A stretch of 64,000 nucleotides of DNA from Acidaminococcus massiliensis (GTDB taxonomy: Bacteria; Bacillota; Negativicutes; Acidaminococcales; Acidaminococcaceae), in NCBI RefSeq assembly GCF_900095825.1, contig NZ_LT608315.1, forward strand, positions 2,169,628 to 2,233,627, read 5' to 3'. Of the stretch, positions 31,894-41,489 are shown piece after piece. Made by a program: the position numbers and the translations under genes. Positions within the stretch are counted from its first letter, which is position 1, and every line of letters begins with the position of its first letter. Below the pieces are notes generated by a model. That model saw nothing but the letters and a program-made list of their open reading frames with translations. It did not search any database and was not told where the DNA came from.

Positions 31894-32654
31894 TCCACCA
31901 CCTCCTGGCTCCAGAACACTGGGCCGTCCTTACAGATCTTCATCCGCCTGCCGCCTTTGCCCTCACAGGAACAGGACAGGCAGGCTCCCAGGCCGCAGCC
32001 CATGTATTTTTCCAGGGATACCTGGCAGGGCACCCCGTACTGGTCCACCACTTCCACCACAGCCTTCATCATGGGGCTGGGGCCGCACACATACACGCAG
32101 TCGTACTGTCCCGTGGCCAAAAGTCCCGGCAGTACCGCATTCACCGTGCCCTTCACCCCATATGAGCCGTCATCGGTGGTTTCATACTGCTTGGCGGTCT
32201 TATCCTTGAACAGATCTGCCCAGAACACTTCCGCTTTGGTCCGGCCCCCTACGATCACTTCCATTTTGTGGTCCGGGTCTGCTTGAGCCAGAAAGTGCAG
32301 AGGTGCCAGGCCCATGCCGCCGCCTACCAAAAGGCCCCGTTTGGCTCCCAGATGGAACCCGTGGCCCAAAGGCCCCACCACGCTGATGGGTTCCCCGGCC
32401 TCCATGTCATCCATGAGCTCCGTGGTCTCTCCCACGATCCGGTACATCAGGGAAAAAGTCCCGGCAGCCCGGTCTGCCCCGGCTACCCCGAAAGGCCGCC
32501 GAAGCAGGGGCTGGTGGAGTTTGTTCACCCGTACTGTCACAAACTGTCCCGGCTGGGCCGATTCCGCCACCTCTGGGCAGCGGATCTCCATGAGCCGGAT
32601 ATCCGGGGAGAGTTTCTCCTGCCGGACAATGGTTCCTTCTAAATATACTGCCAT
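31887..32654 (-). CDS. pyrK: Dihydroorotate dehydrogenase electron transfer subunit
   Basis: This 255-residue FAD/[2Fe-2S] protein carries electrons from PyrD to NAD+. RRPFGVAG (about 52-59) binds [20 protein letters not shown] (about 107-123) binds NAD, and the cysteine cluster in [18 protein letters not shown] (about 215-232) with a following KICKDGPVF ligates the iron-sulfur centre. It sits 3 bp after carB. Confidence 0.96.
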   Translation of the reverse strand: MAVYLEGTIVRQEKLSPDIRLMEIRCPEVAESAQPGQFVTVRVNKLHQPLLRRPFGVAGADRAAGTFSLMYRIVGETTELMDDMEAGEPISVVGPLGHGFHLGAKRGLLVGGGMGLAPLHFLAQADPDHKMEVIVGGRTKAEVFWADLFKDKTAKQYETTDDGSYGVKGTVNAVLPGLLATGQYDCVYVCGPSPMMKAVVEVVDQYGVPCQVSLEKYMGCGLGACLSCSCEGKGGRRMKICKDGPVFWSQEVVEW

Positions 32655-32657
32655 GGC

Positions 32658-35600
32658 TCACTCCGTTTTCAGATCCTGGAGGGCCACCACACTCACCACA
32701 TGGCGCCGGCGCATGGCTCCCATGGCCTTGTACAGGGCCCGTGCGGTATCCAGGCTGGTCAGGCAGGGAATGGCATGTTCCACCGTAGAGCGGCGGATCT
32801 TGAAGCCGTCCCGGGTGGCATCGGAGCCGTGGGTCAGGGTATTGATCACCATGCAGATCCGGCCTTCCTTGATGTCATCCAGCAGGTTGGGGGTCCCGGC
32901 GCTGGCCTTTTCCACCCGGCCTACATGGATGCCCTTTTCTTCCAGGAACTTGGCTGTCCCGGCAGTAGCCACCAGTTCATAGCCCAGGTCTTCGAAGCCT
33001 TCTGCAATGGGCACTACTTCGTCTTTGTCCTGGTCCGCCACGGTGATCAGGATGGCCCCGCTCTTGGGGATATGGGTGCCGGCAGCGATGCATGCCTTAT
33101 ACAGGGCTCTGGGGAACTGGGCGTCGATGCACATCACTTCCCCGGTGGATTTCATTTCCGGCCCCAGGGTGATATCCACATCGGTCATCTTGTTGAAGGA
33201 GAAGACCGGTGCCTTCACCGCATAGTAATCCGGGAAGAGCTTCAGGCCCGGTTCCAGTCCCTGCTCCCGGATGGATACGCCCATGGCGCATTTGGTGGCC
33301 ACATCCACCATGGAGATGCCGGTGACCTTGCTCAGGAAGGGCACCGTCCGGCTGGACCGAGGGTTCACTTCGATCACATACAGCTTTTCGTCCCGGACGA
33401 TGTACTGGATGTTGATCATCCCATGGACTTCCAGACCCAGGGCCAGCTTGTTGGTATAGTCGATGATCTGTTCGATCACGTGCTCGCTGAGGGTCCGGGG
33501 CGGATATACCGCAATGGAATCCCCAGAATGGACCCCAGCCCGTTCGATATGTTCCATGATCCCGGGCATCAGCACGTCTTTGCCGTCGCAGATGGCATCC
33601 ACTTCCACTTCCGTGCCCATCAGGTAGTGATCCACCAGCACCGGATGTTCCTGGGACGCCTTCACGGCGTTGTTCATATAGTATTTCAGTTCATCATCGT
33701 TGTAGACGATTTCCATGGCCCGGCCGCCCAGCACATAGGAAGGACGCACCATCACAGGGTAGCCCACATCGTTGGCCGCCTTCAGGGCTCCTTCGATGTC
33801 GAATACCGTATGGCCTTTGGGACGGGGGATCCCTACGCTGGTCAGCAGTTCGTCGAACCGTTCCCGGTCTTCTGCCCGGTCGATGCTGTCCACAGAAGAC
33901 CCCAGGATCTTCACCCCGCAGTCGTTCAGAGGCCCCGCCAGGTTGATAGCCGTCTGGCCGCCAAATTGGACGATGACCCCTTCCGGTTTTTCCCGGTCGA
34001 TCACGTTCAGCACGTCTTCCAGGGTCAGGGGTTCGAAATACAGCCGGTCAGCCGTATCGAAATCCGTGGAAACCGTTTCCGGGTTGTTGTTCACGATGAT
34101 GGTTTCGTAGCCCAGTTCCTTCAGGGCCCAGACAGAATGGACGGAGCAGTAGTCGAATTCCACCCCCTGGCCGATCCGGATGGGGCCGGAGCCCAGCACC
34201 AGCACCTTCTTGTTGGGGGTATCTTCCACTTCGTCTTCCACCCCATAAGTGGAGTAGTAGTATGGAGTTTCTGCGTCGAATTCCGCCGCACAGGTATCCA
34301 CCATCTTATACACCGGCAGGATCTTCCATTCCTTCCGCAGGGCCCGGATCTCCAGGCCGGTCTTCCCCACCAGCTTCCCAATGGTCACATCGGCAAAGCC
34401 CCGTTCCTTCACTTCCCGGAGGAGTTCCGGCGTCAGTTCCTCGCTCTTCAGCCGCACTTCCAGTTCCACGATGTGGCGGATCTTCCGCAGGAAGAATTCG
34501 TCGATCTTGGTGATGGCGTGGGCTTGGTCCACGGTCATCCCTCTCCGGAAGGCTTCCGCGATGGTAAAGAGCCGTTCATCGTCCACTTTCCGGACTTTGT
34601 CGAACACTTCTTGGTCCGTCAGCTTGTGGAGTTCCGGCATATCCATATGGATCAAGCCGATTTCCAGGCAGCGGACTGCCTTCAGCAGGCCGGCTTCAAT
34701 GTTCCGTTCGATGGCCATCACTTCCCCGGTGGCCTTCATCTGGGTCCCCAGGGTATGGTCGGCATTGACGAATTTGTCAAAGGGCCAGCGGGGGATCTTG
34801 ATCACGCAGTAGTCCAAGGTGGGTTCGAAGCAGGCGGAAGTCTTCTTGGTCACCGCGTTCTCGATTTCATCCAGGGTGTACCCGGCGGCGATCTTGGCGG
34901 CCACTTTGGCGATGGGATAGCCCGTCGCCTTTGAAGCCAGAGCAGAAGACCGGCTCACCCGGGGATTCACTTCGATGACGATGTATTCTTCGCTGTCCGG
35001 ATTCAGGGCATACTGCACATTGCAGGCCCCTTCCACGCCCAGTTCCCGGACGATGTCGATGGCAGCGGTCCGGAGCATCTGGACTTCCCGGTCGGTCAGG
35101 GTCTGACAGGGCGCCACCACGATGGAATCCCCAGTATGGACCCCCACCGGATCGATGTTTTCCATGTTGCAGACAGTGATGCAGTTGTCTTCATGGTCCC
35201 GGACCACTTCGTATTCGATTTCCTTCCAGCCGGCCACGGACCGTTCGATCAGGGCCTGGCCGATCAGGGAGTACATGAGCCCTTTGGTGGTGATGTCATC
35301 CAGCTGGTCCATGTTGTGGGCAATGCCGCCCCCGGTGCCGCCCAAGGTATAGGCCGGCCGCACGATCAGGGGGAAGCCCACCTTCTTGGCGAATTCTTTG
35401 GCCGCATCCACGCTTTCCACGATGGTGCTCTGGGGAATGGGCTGGTGGAGTTTTTCCATGGTTTCCTTGAACAGTTCCCGGTCTTCCGCCTTCATGATGC
35501 TGGCGATCTGAGTGCCCAGGAGCTGTACATTGTATTTCTTCAGGATGCCCTTCTTATCCAGTTCGATGGCCAGGTTCAGGCCGATCTGCCCACCCAGGGT

Positions 35601-35864
35601 GGCCAAGAGAGAATCCGGCCGTTCCTTGGCGATGATGGCTTCCAGGAACTCCACGTCCAACGGTTCCACATAGACCCGGTCCGCAATGTGCACATCGGTC
35701 ATGATGGTGGCCGGGTTGGAATTCACCAGCACCACTTCCAGCCCTTCTTCCTTCAGGGCCCGGCAGGCCTGGGTGCCGGAATAGTCGAATTCAGCCGCCT
35801 GACCGATGATGATCGGGCCGGAACCGATGACCATGACTTTTTTCACATTCTCTTTTTTTGGCAT
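32658..35864 (-). CDS. carB: Carbamoyl-phosphate synthase large subunit
   Basis: This 1068-residue enzyme is a tandem duplication of two ATP-grasp halves. The first starts [21 protein letters not shown] (about 10-30) and the second repeats [19 protein letters not shown] (about 555-573). Each has an ATP-grasp core ([14 protein letters not shown] about 168-181; [14 protein letters not shown] about 708-721). The C-terminal about 140 residues form the allosteric MGS-like domain. The length and all motifs are normal, and carA lies 1 bp upstream. Confidence 0.97.
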   Translation of the reverse strand: MPKKENVKKVMVIGSGPIIIGQAAEFDYSGTQACRALKEEGLEVVLVNSNPATIMTDVHIADRVYVEPLDVEFLEAIIAKERPDSLLATLGGQIGLNLAIELDKKGILKKYNVQLLGTQIASIMKAEDRELFKETMEKLHQPIPQSTIVESVDAAKEFAKKVGFPLIVRPAYTLGGTGGGIAHNMDQLDDITTKGLMYSLIGQALIERSVAGWKEIEYEVVRDHEDNCITVCNMENIDPVGVHTGDSIVVAPCQTLTDREVQMLRTAAIDIVRELGVEGACNVQYALNPDSEEYIVIEVNPRVSRSSALASKATGYPIAKVAAKIAAGYTLDEIENAVTKKTSACFEPTLDYCVIKIPRWPFDKFVNADHTLGTQMKATGEVMAIERNIEAGLLKAVRCLEIGLIHMDMPELHKLTDQEVFDKVRKVDDERLFTIAEAFRRGMTVDQAHAITKIDEFFLRKIRHIVELEVRLKSEELTPELLREVKERGFADVTIGKLVGKTGLEIRALRKEWKILPVYKMVDTCAAEFDAETPYYYSTYGVEDEVEDTPNKKVLVLGSGPIRIGQGVEFDYCSVHSVWALKELGYETIIVNNNPETVSTDFDTADRLYFEPLTLEDVLNVIDREKPEGVIVQFGGQTAINLAGPLNDCGVKILGSSVDSIDRAEDRERFDELLTSVGIPRPKGHTVFDIEGALKAANDVGYPVMVRPSYVLGGRAMEIVYNDDELKYYMNNAVKASQEHPVLVDHYLMGTEVEVDAICDGKDVLMPGIMEHIERAGVHSGDSIAVYPPRTLSEHVIEQIIDYTNKLALGLEVHGMINIQYIVRDEKLYVIEVNPRSSRTVPFLSKVTGISMVDVATKCAMGVSIREQGLEPGLKLFPDYYAVKAPVFSFNKMTDVDITLGPEMKSTGEVMCIDAQFPRALYKACIAAGTHIPKSGAILITVADQDKDEVVPIAEGFEDLGYELVATAGTAKFLEEKGIHVGRVEKASAGTPNLLDDIKEGRICMVINTLTHGSDATRDGFKIRRSTVEHAIPCLTSLDTARALYKAMGAMRRRHVVSVVALQDLKTE

Positions 35865-35865
35865 A

Positions 35866-36942
35866 TCAGTGCCCTCCCATCATTTTGATAAACCGGTCGA
35901 ACAGATAGGCGTTGCCGCTGGGACCGGGGGAAGCTTCCGGATGGTACTGCACTGTAAAAGTAGGATGGTCCAGATAGCGCAGGCCTTCGATGGTATTGTC
36001 GTTCAGGGAACGGTTGATCACTTCGATGGGCAGGCCCTTCAGGGAATCCTCGTCCACCATGTAGCCGTGGTTCTGGGACGTGATGCAGATCTTGTGATCC
36101 ACCAGATCCCGGACCGGCTGGTTGATGCCCCGGTGGCCGAAGAGCATCTTCTTGGTCTTGGCCCCGTTGGCCAGTGCCATCACCTGATGCCCCATGCAGA
36201 TGCCAAAGATGGGCTTCTTGCCGATCATCTTCTTGATGTTCTCGATTTCCGGCTTCAAGTCCGCCGGGTCCCCAGGGCCGTTGCTCAGGAAGATCCCATC
36301 CGGATCGATGGCCAGCACCTCTTCTGCCGGAGTTTCTGCCGGGAACACCGTCAGTTTGCAGCCTTTTTCCACCAGGCATTCCAGGATGTGCCGCTTCACC
36401 CCGTAGTCCATGACGGCTACGGAGTATTTGGCATCCTCCGGCCCCATGGTATATACCTTCTTGGTGGTCACCTGGGCCACCTGGTCATGTTCTTCCGGGG
36501 TAGCCAGGAGAGCCTGGATTTCGTCATCGGGAGTATCCGCCGGCACCAACACCCCCTGGAGAGTCCCGTAGGACCGGATCCGCCGGGTGATGGCCCGGGT
36601 ATCCACTCCCGTGAGCACTGGGATATCGTTCTTTTCCAAGAATTCCATCACCGTGCCCTCATCCCGCCAGCTGGAAGGTTCATCGCACAGTTCGCTGACG
36701 ATCAGCCCTTTATAACAGCAGCCTTCGCTCTGGTTGAAAAGATCATTGCAGCCGTAGTTGCCGATCTGGGGATAGGTGAAGATGACGATCTGCCCGCAGA
36801 AAGAGGGGTCCGTCAAAGTCTCCTGATAGCCGGACATGCCGGTGGTGAACACCACTTCCCCCACTGCTTTGTGGGTGCTGTAGAGGGTTCCCTCATAGAC
36901 GCTTCCGTCCTTCAATACCAATTTGCCTTTTACTTTTTGCAT
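35866..36942 (-). CDS. carA: Carbamoyl-phosphate synthase small subunit
   Basis: This 358-residue glutaminase supplies ammonia to CarB. Its N-terminal domain ([25 protein letters not shown]) is typical. The class I amidotransferase domain has [11 protein letters not shown] (about 218-228), the nucleophile in [14 protein letters not shown] (about 245-258) and YHPEASPGP (about 334-342) with the catalytic His-Glu. It overlaps pyrC by 13 bp. Confidence 0.96.
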   Translation of the reverse strand: MQKVKGKLVLKDGSVYEGTLYSTHKAVGEVVFTTGMSGYQETLTDPSFCGQIVIFTYPQIGNYGCNDLFNQSEGCCYKGLIVSELCDEPSSWRDEGTVMEFLEKNDIPVLTGVDTRAITRRIRSYGTLQGVLVPADTPDDEIQALLATPEEHDQVAQVTTKKVYTMGPEDAKYSVAVMDYGVKRHILECLVEKGCKLTVFPAETPAEEVLAIDPDGIFLSNGPGDPADLKPEIENIKKMIGKKPIFGICMGHQVMALANGAKTKKMLFGHRGINQPVRDLVDHKICITSQNHGYMVDEDSLKGLPIEVINRSLNDNTIEGLRYLDHPTFTVQYHPEASPGPSGNAYLFDRFIKMMGGH

Positions 36943-38222
36943 ACCACACCGTCTTTCATCACAAACCGGCCATCGACCATGGTCGCCACTGCCATGCCTT
37001 TGCAGTGCTTTCCGTCAAAGGGTGTCACTTTGCCCCGGGTATAGAATTTTTCACTGTCCACCGTCCATTCCCGGTCCAGATCCAGGATGGTGATATCCGC
37101 ATTCCGGCCCACTTTCAAGCTGCCAGCGTCCAGATCCATGATCCGGGCGGGGCTGGTGCTCATTTTATCTACGATTTCATTGATGGAGAATTCTCCCGTA
37201 TGGTACAGGTCCGTCAGGACCACCCCCACAGAAGTCTCCAGACCGCAGAACCCGTTGGGGGCATACCGGAATTCCACATCCTTTTCTTCCGGTGCATGGG
37301 GCGCATGGTCCGTGACGATGGCATCGATGGTGCCGTCCTTCAGACCTTTCCGCAGGGCTTCCACATGGTCCCAGCTCCGCAAAGGCGGGGAAACCCGGGT
37401 GGCCGTATTGTAGCCGGCACAGGCTTCGTCGGTCAAGGTCAGGTGGTGCACCGTCGCTTCGCAGGTGATGTTCACCCCTCGGGCCTTGGCCTGCCGGACA
37501 ATGTCCACTGCCCCTTTGCTGGCGATGTGGGCAATGTGGATGTGGGCCCCGGTGTATTCCGCAATGGCCGCATCCCGGGCCACACAGATGTCTTCGGCGA
37601 TGGAAGGGATGCCGGGCACCCCCAGCCGGGCAGAGACGGCCCCTTCGTGCATGAACCCTTCGTGGTTCATTTCTTCATCGATGTCGTGGCAAATGAGGGG
37701 CTTATCGAAAGCGCTTACATACTGGGCCGCCAGGTTCATCACATAGGCGCTGGACACATAGTGGCCGTCATCGGAGAAGCCCATGACCCCGTGCTGGGCC
37801 ATGTCCCCCATTTCAGACAGTTCCTTGCCTTTTTCCCCTTTGGTGATGGCCCCGATCACTTCCACATGGACGTACCCTTCTTTCTGGGCCCGTTCCTGGA
37901 TGCCGCTGACCACAATGGAGCTGTCGATCACGGGTTTGGTATTGGGCATGCAGGCCACCCGGGTGATGCCCCCGTGGGCTGCTGCCATGGTGCCGGTGAC
38001 CAAATCTTCCTTGGCTTCCAGCCCCGGTTCCCGGAGATGGGTGTGGAGGTCGATGAAGCCGGGAGCCACCACAAGGCCCGTTGCGTCAAATACTTCATCC
38101 GCCGCTGCATCGATGTGAGGCGCCGCTTGGGCGATTTTCCCGTCTTCCACCAGAAGGTCCATCACCTGGTCCAGCTGCTGGCTGGGATCTACGATCCGTC
38201 CGTTCTTAATTAGCGTTTTCAA
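36930..38222 (-). CDS. pyrC: Dihydroorotase (class I)
   Basis: This 430-residue amidohydrolase cyclises carbamoyl-aspartate. Metal ligands are in DLHTHLREPGLEAKEDLVTG (about 58-77) and HIAHIASKGAVDIVRQAK (about 232-249), with the catalytic Asp in AIVTDHAPHAPEEKD (about 302-316). LKVGRNADITILDLDREW closes the metal-dependent fold. Overlaps with pyrB (17 bp) and carA (13 bp) indicate tight coupling. Confidence 0.96.
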   Translation of the reverse strand: MKTLIKNGRIVDPSQQLDQVMDLLVEDGKIAQAAPHIDAAADEVFDATGLVVAPGFIDLHTHLREPGLEAKEDLVTGTMAAAHGGITRVACMPNTKPVIDSSIVVSGIQERAQKEGYVHVEVIGAITKGEKGKELSEMGDMAQHGVMGFSDDGHYVSSAYVMNLAAQYVSAFDKPLICHDIDEEMNHEGFMHEGAVSARLGVPGIPSIAEDICVARDAAIAEYTGAHIHIAHIASKGAVDIVRQAKARGVNITCEATVHHLTLTDEACAGYNTATRVSPPLRSWDHVEALRKGLKDGTIDAIVTDHAPHAPEEKDVEFRYAPNGFCGLETSVGVVLTDLYHTGEFSINEIVDKMSTSPARIMDLDAGSLKVGRNADITILDLDREWTVDSEKFYTRGKVTPFDGKHCKGMAVATMVDGRFVMKDGVVCKK

Positions 38223-39162
38223 CTGGCTTTCCTCCCATAATCGTCAAGAATAACACGGCCATCCGCACCGCGACCCCGTTGGTCACCTGTTCCCGGATCA
38301 CCGCCTGGTCGCTGTAGCCCGTATCCCAGGAAATTTCCAGGCCTCGGTTCATGGGGCCCGGATGCATCACCAGGCAGTCCGGTTTGGCCAGTTTCATCCG
38401 TTCTTCGTTGACTCCGTAGATCCGGGCGTATTCCCGAGGCGTAGGGAACATGGCTTTATCCTGGCGTTCCAGCTGGATCCGCAGCACATCCACCACATCC
38501 GCCCCTTCGATGGCGTCTTCCACCCTTTTGTGTACCGTGACCCCCAGTTCCTGGATGTCGTGGGGGATCAGGGTCATGGGCCCTGCCACATGGACATCCG
38601 CTCCCAGTTTGGTCCAGGCCGCAATGTTGCTCCGGGCCACTCGGCTGTAGAGGATATCCCCGATGATGGCCATTTTCAGGCCCTTGAACTGTTTTCCGTG
38701 TTCCAGGATGGTGAACATGTCCAGGAGACCCTGGGTGGGATGGGCATGAGCCCCGTCCCCCGCATTGATCACAATGGGGGCAGCGATATCCGCTGCATAT
38801 TTGGCAGCTCCTTCCACCGGGTGCCGCATGACGATGGCATCGCAGGCCATGGACTGCATGGTCAGGATGGTGTCCTTCAGGCATTCCCCCTTCTTCACAC
38901 TGGAAGTCCCGGTGCTCAAATTGATCACATCGGCTCCCAAGTACTTCCCAGCCAGTTCGAAAGAACTCCGGGTCCGGGTGCTGTTTTCATAGAACAGGTT
39001 CACAATGGATTTGCCCCGCAGAGAAGGGAGCTTCTTGATGTCCCGTTTCATGACCTTTTTCATCTCTGCTGCCGTTCGCATGATCAGATCGTACTCTTCC
39101 ACGGACAGGGAGGAAAGATCCAGGATATCCCGTCCGGACAGGCTGACTGCCGCCTTTGTCAT
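38206..39162 (-). CDS. pyrB: Aspartate carbamoyltransferase catalytic subunit
   Basis: The 318-residue enzyme commits carbamoyl phosphate to pyrimidines. FYENSTRTRSSFELAGKYLG (about 52-71) binds carbamoyl phosphate, with VMRHPVEGAAKYAA (about 107-120), GDGAHAHPTQGLLDMFTI (about 131-148) and CLVMHPGPMNRGLEI (about 257-271) following. The ATG at 39162 has AGGAGG seven bases upstream. An upstream in-frame start lies in the attenuator and is rejected. No pyrI regulatory gene is present, as usual for Firmicutes. Confidence 0.96.
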   Translation of the reverse strand: MTKAAVSLSGRDILDLSSLSVEEYDLIMRTAAEMKKVMKRDIKKLPSLRGKSIVNLFYENSTRTRSSFELAGKYLGADVINLSTGTSSVKKGECLKDTILTMQSMACDAIVMRHPVEGAAKYAADIAAPIVINAGDGAHAHPTQGLLDMFTILEHGKQFKGLKMAIIGDILYSRVARSNIAAWTKLGADVHVAGPMTLIPHDIQELGVTVHKRVEDAIEGADVVDVLRIQLERQDKAMFPTPREYARIYGVNEERMKLAKPDCLVMHPGPMNRGLEISWDTGYSDQAVIREQVTNGVAVRMAVLFLTIMGGKPVENAN

Positions 39163-39228
39163 GTTGTAGCCTCCTATTGTTACAGTTCGCTGGAATAAGG
39201 ACCGGGCCAGTGCCCCATCCTGTTTCAT

Positions 39229-39264
39229 AAAAATAAGCCTTCTCGTCCTAAGACAAGAAGGCTT
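39229..39264 (-). terminator. Attenuator terminator of the pyrimidine operon
   Basis: On the minus strand a 13-bp stem with one mismatch (39252-39264 with 39235-39247) and a 4-nt loop is followed by T5. It lies in the pyrB leader, about 75 nt after the predicted transcript start. Confidence 0.85.
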
Positions 39265-39340
39265 CTAATTAAATGCTTCTGGATAAAAGTCCCTTTCTTA
39301 GTCTCACAGGACTAGGTTAAAAGGTAGTACTTTTGAAGTT
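39265..39340 (-). promoter_or_regulatory. PyrR-type binding loop / anti-antiterminator in the pyr leader
   Basis: The minus-strand leader contains AGTCCTGTGAGACT (39300-39313) within a stem-loop flanked by CCTTTT and AAAGGG. This matches the PyrR RNA-binding consensus (ARUCCNGNGAGGYU). When UMP/UTP is high, PyrR would hold this hairpin, prevent the antiterminator and let the downstream terminator form. No pyrR gene lies in the window. Confidence 0.8.
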
Positions 39341-39346
39341 TGTTCT

Positions 39347-39375
39347 AGTGTAGCACGGGGGGGAGGAAAAGTCAA
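39347..39375 (-). promoter_or_regulatory. Promoter of the pyrimidine operon
   Basis: Minus strand: TTGACT (39370-39375) - 17 bp with a C7 run - TACACT (39347-39352). The -35 box overlaps the last codon of the upstream HD gene. Confidence 0.8.
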
Positions 39376-39800
39376 GGCATCAGGATGCTGTAAGCTATCC
39401 GGTACTTTTCCACCCGCTTCCGGTCCTTTTCCGTCACTTCCGGCAGCCGGGTCAGGTCCATGTTGTTCCGCAAGTCCGCCTTTTTCACCGCGATGGCATA
39501 GGGATTCCCGCTTGCCTTGATGTTCCGCACATAGTCCAGATAGGGGATCTTTTTGTCGTGGGTCAAAAGGGCCACCGCCTCCGCCACGGTCTTCCCGAAT
39601 AATTTTTCCAGGGTTTCCCGGTCCATGGCCGTATCTTCCAGGGTGTCATGGAGCATCCCCACCAGGGCATATGTCTCTCCCAAGGAGAGCACCTGGTCCG
39701 ATACGAACTTCACATGATGGATATAGTCTTTTCCTGCCCGGTCCTTCTGTCCCGCATGATATTTCTTTGCCACCTCATAGGCCAATGTCAGTTTCTCCAT
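39372..39800 (-). CDS. RSH-like HD hydrolase (possible small alarmone hydrolase)
   Basis: This 142-residue HD-domain protein has KKYHAGQKDRAGKDYIHHVKFV (about 12-33) and LVGMLHDTLEDTAMDRETLEKLFG (about 45-68). The HDxxED arrangement is that of the (p)ppGpp hydrolase half of RelA/SpoT and of the stand-alone MESH1/SAH proteins. No synthetase domain follows. It may degrade alarmones or another nucleotide. The ATG at 39800 has GGAG eight bases ahead, and it overlaps or abuts the preceding gene. Function is inferred from motif only. Confidence 0.7.
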   Translation of the reverse strand: MEKLTLAYEVAKKYHAGQKDRAGKDYIHHVKFVSDQVLSLGETYALVGMLHDTLEDTAMDRETLEKLFGKTVAEAVALLTHDKKIPYLDYVRNIKASGNPYAIAVKKADLRNNMDLTRLPEVTEKDRKRVEKYRIAYSILMP

Positions 39801-39802
39801 TT

Positions 39803-40330
39803 TCACCGCTCCTTACTCTCCTCTGGATCTTCCAATGCATCCACGAACCGCACATCCCAGTCTTCATATTTCACCATCATTTCATGGATATGCTGGGCAA
39901 TCATGATCGCCGGTGCCCCTGTATTCACATGATACATGAATCGGAACTCCTGGAAATGGAACGGTTCCCCCAAAAGGCCGCTGTAGAACCGGTCCAGTAC
40001 CTGAGGAGTCAGCGGCCCCAGGGCTTTGCCCGGGCCTCCTTTTTGAGAAAATTCCCAGGCCTGGCCATTTTCATCGACAAAAAGGTATCCCTTCTGCCCG
40101 AACCGCCGGCTCATGGCAGGCCCCAGGCGTTCCAATTCCGGCCGGTACAGCACATTCATATGGACCAGCACCTGGCAGCAGGGCTGCCGGCCGCCCCATA
40201 CCCATTCACAGTGGAAATCCACCAGGCGCAGCCATTGCTGCAGGGCTTCCAGATCCTTGGGCTTCGCCGAAAGAAACACCCCGCAGCGCTGCCGTCCGAA
40301 CTGCTCCAATAATGGTTTTTCCATATCCAT
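39803..40330 (-). CDS. Conserved-looking protein of unknown function
   Basis: This 175-residue cytoplasmic protein is rich in Trp, Phe and His (LRLVDFHCEWVWGG about 35-48; QAWEFSQKGGPGKALG about 88-103; QHIHEMMVKYEDWDVRFVDALED near the end). No signal peptide or membrane segment is seen. It is followed after 2 bp by the HD gene and probably shares its transcript. I do not recognise the family. Two close starts (40330, 40324) are possible, both near GAAGGGGG. Confidence 0.6.
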   Translation of the reverse strand: MDMEKPLLEQFGRQRCGVFLSAKPKDLEALQQWLRLVDFHCEWVWGGRQPCCQVLVHMNVLYRPELERLGPAMSRRFGQKGYLFVDENGQAWEFSQKGGPGKALGPLTPQVLDRFYSGLLGEPFHFQEFRFMYHVNTGAPAIMIAQHIHEMMVKYEDWDVRFVDALEDPEESKER

Positions 40331-40509
40331 TCCCCCTTCCGCACTTTCATTGTAGCAGAAAAAGTGGGAAAAATGGGGGACAAATGGGAAGGACGTCAGA
40401 CCGGTCCTTGATAAGAAGACAGGGCCGTGTCTGCCTTCTTTTCTCTCTTACAACACTTTTTTCCACTTAATGACGGTATTTTTCCACCCAGGAAGGAAGT
40501 TCTTGTTTC

Positions 40510-40538
40510 TTGACGAATGGTATCACTATACCTATTCT
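40510..40538 (+). promoter_or_regulatory. Promoter of the Rpn-type gene
   Basis: TTGACG (40510-40515) - 17 bp - TATTCT (40533-40538), with AAGGAGG at 40541-40547 then serving the ATG at 40555. Confidence 0.75.
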
Positions 40539-40554
40539 ATAAGGAGGCAGAACT

Positions 40555-41433
40555 ATGGAAAAAATCAAGACCTTTGACGAACTCACTATCCGGGATAATT
40601 TTCTCTTCCAGCATGTCATGCGCAATGAACGGCTTTGCACCCATCTCATCGAAAAAATCTTGAATATCAAAGTCCGTTCCCTCCACTACCTGGATTTCGA
40701 AAAGACCATCGACCTCCGTCTGGACGGCAAAAGCATCCGTTTGGATGTCTATGTAGAAGACGAAGAAGGCCGGGTCTACGATATCGAGATGCAATGCTCC
40801 AACTCCCCCAGGAACGACTTAGCCAAACGCAGCCGTTTCTACCAAAGTATGATCGATGGAGAACTGCTGGACAATGGCAAACCGTATGAAGAACTGAATC
40901 CCTCTTATGTAATCTTCATTTGTACATTTGACTCTTTCCACAAAGGACTTCCCATATACACATTTACCCATTGCTGTAAAGAGGATTACAAGGTACAATT
41001 AAAAGACGAAGAGACCCGGATGTTTCTCAACAGCAAGGGCAGTGAAAATGCAACAGATCCTGATATCGCTGCTTTTCTCCGGTATGTGGACGGAAAAGCT
41101 GCTAAGGGGAATTTCGTAGAAAGATTGGATCAGGAAGTCCATTTTGTTAAAAGTATAGATAAAGTGAGGCGAGAGTATATGATTTTAAGCGATGAAATCA
41201 GGAGACGCCAAAGAGAAGCCGCAGAAGAAGGCATGAAAAAAGGATTAGAACAGGGATTAGAACAAGGATTGGAGCAAGGCCGCCTGGAAGGGAAACGGGA
41301 AGGCAGTGAAAACGAACGCCGCCAGTTGCTGATGAACCTTTTGGACAGCGGTATGCAGGCGGAACAAATCGCAGCCGGAACCAAAGTTCCAGTAGAATAC
41401 GTACGGAAACTGGCTGAAGAAATGAAAAATTAA
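40555..41433 (+). CDS. Rpn family PD-(D/E)XK nuclease / putative recombination-promoting transposase
   Basis: The 292-residue protein begins TFDELTIRDNFLFQHVM, typical of Rpn/transposase_31 proteins. The nuclease core is IRLDVYVEDEEGRVYDIEMQ (about 61-80), giving the D...E-x-Q motif. The C-terminus (about 205-260) is a charged helix with tetrapeptide repeats KGLEQ-GLEQ-GLEQ-G encoded by a 12-bp DNA repeat (41246-41278), then a short regulatory tail. Rpn proteins cut DNA and promote RecA-independent recombination. Neighbouring restriction-like genes suggest a defence or mobile context. Confidence 0.85.
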   Translation: MEKIKTFDELTIRDNFLFQHVMRNERLCTHLIEKILNIKVRSLHYLDFEKTIDLRLDGKSIRLDVYVEDEEGRVYDIEMQCSNSPRNDLAKRSRFYQSMIDGELLDNGKPYEELNPSYVIFICTFDSFHKGLPIYTFTHCCKEDYKVQLKDEETRMFLNSKGSENATDPDIAAFLRYVDGKAAKGNFVERLDQEVHFVKSIDKVRREYMILSDEIRRRQREAAEEGMKKGLEQGLEQGLEQGRLEGKREGSENERRQLLMNLLDSGMQAEQIAAGTKVPVEYVRKLAEEMKN

Positions 41434-41439
41434 TATTTC

Positions 41440-41489
41440 AAAAGGGGCTGCTGCACGTGTGATTTTCACACGTGCAGCAGCCCCTTCTT
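41440..41489. terminator. Bidirectional terminator between the Rpn gene and the McrC-like gene
   Basis: A 19-bp perfect stem (41444-41462 with 41466-41484) has a 3-nt loop, A4 before and TTCTTC after. It carries the CTGCTGCACGTG core of the recurrent hairpin family and separates convergent genes. Confidence 0.85.

Noticed and set aside
41246-41278. CRISPR-like array
   Set aside because: The short repeats are contiguous, in frame and without spacers. They encode GLEQ units. No array was seen anywhere in the window.
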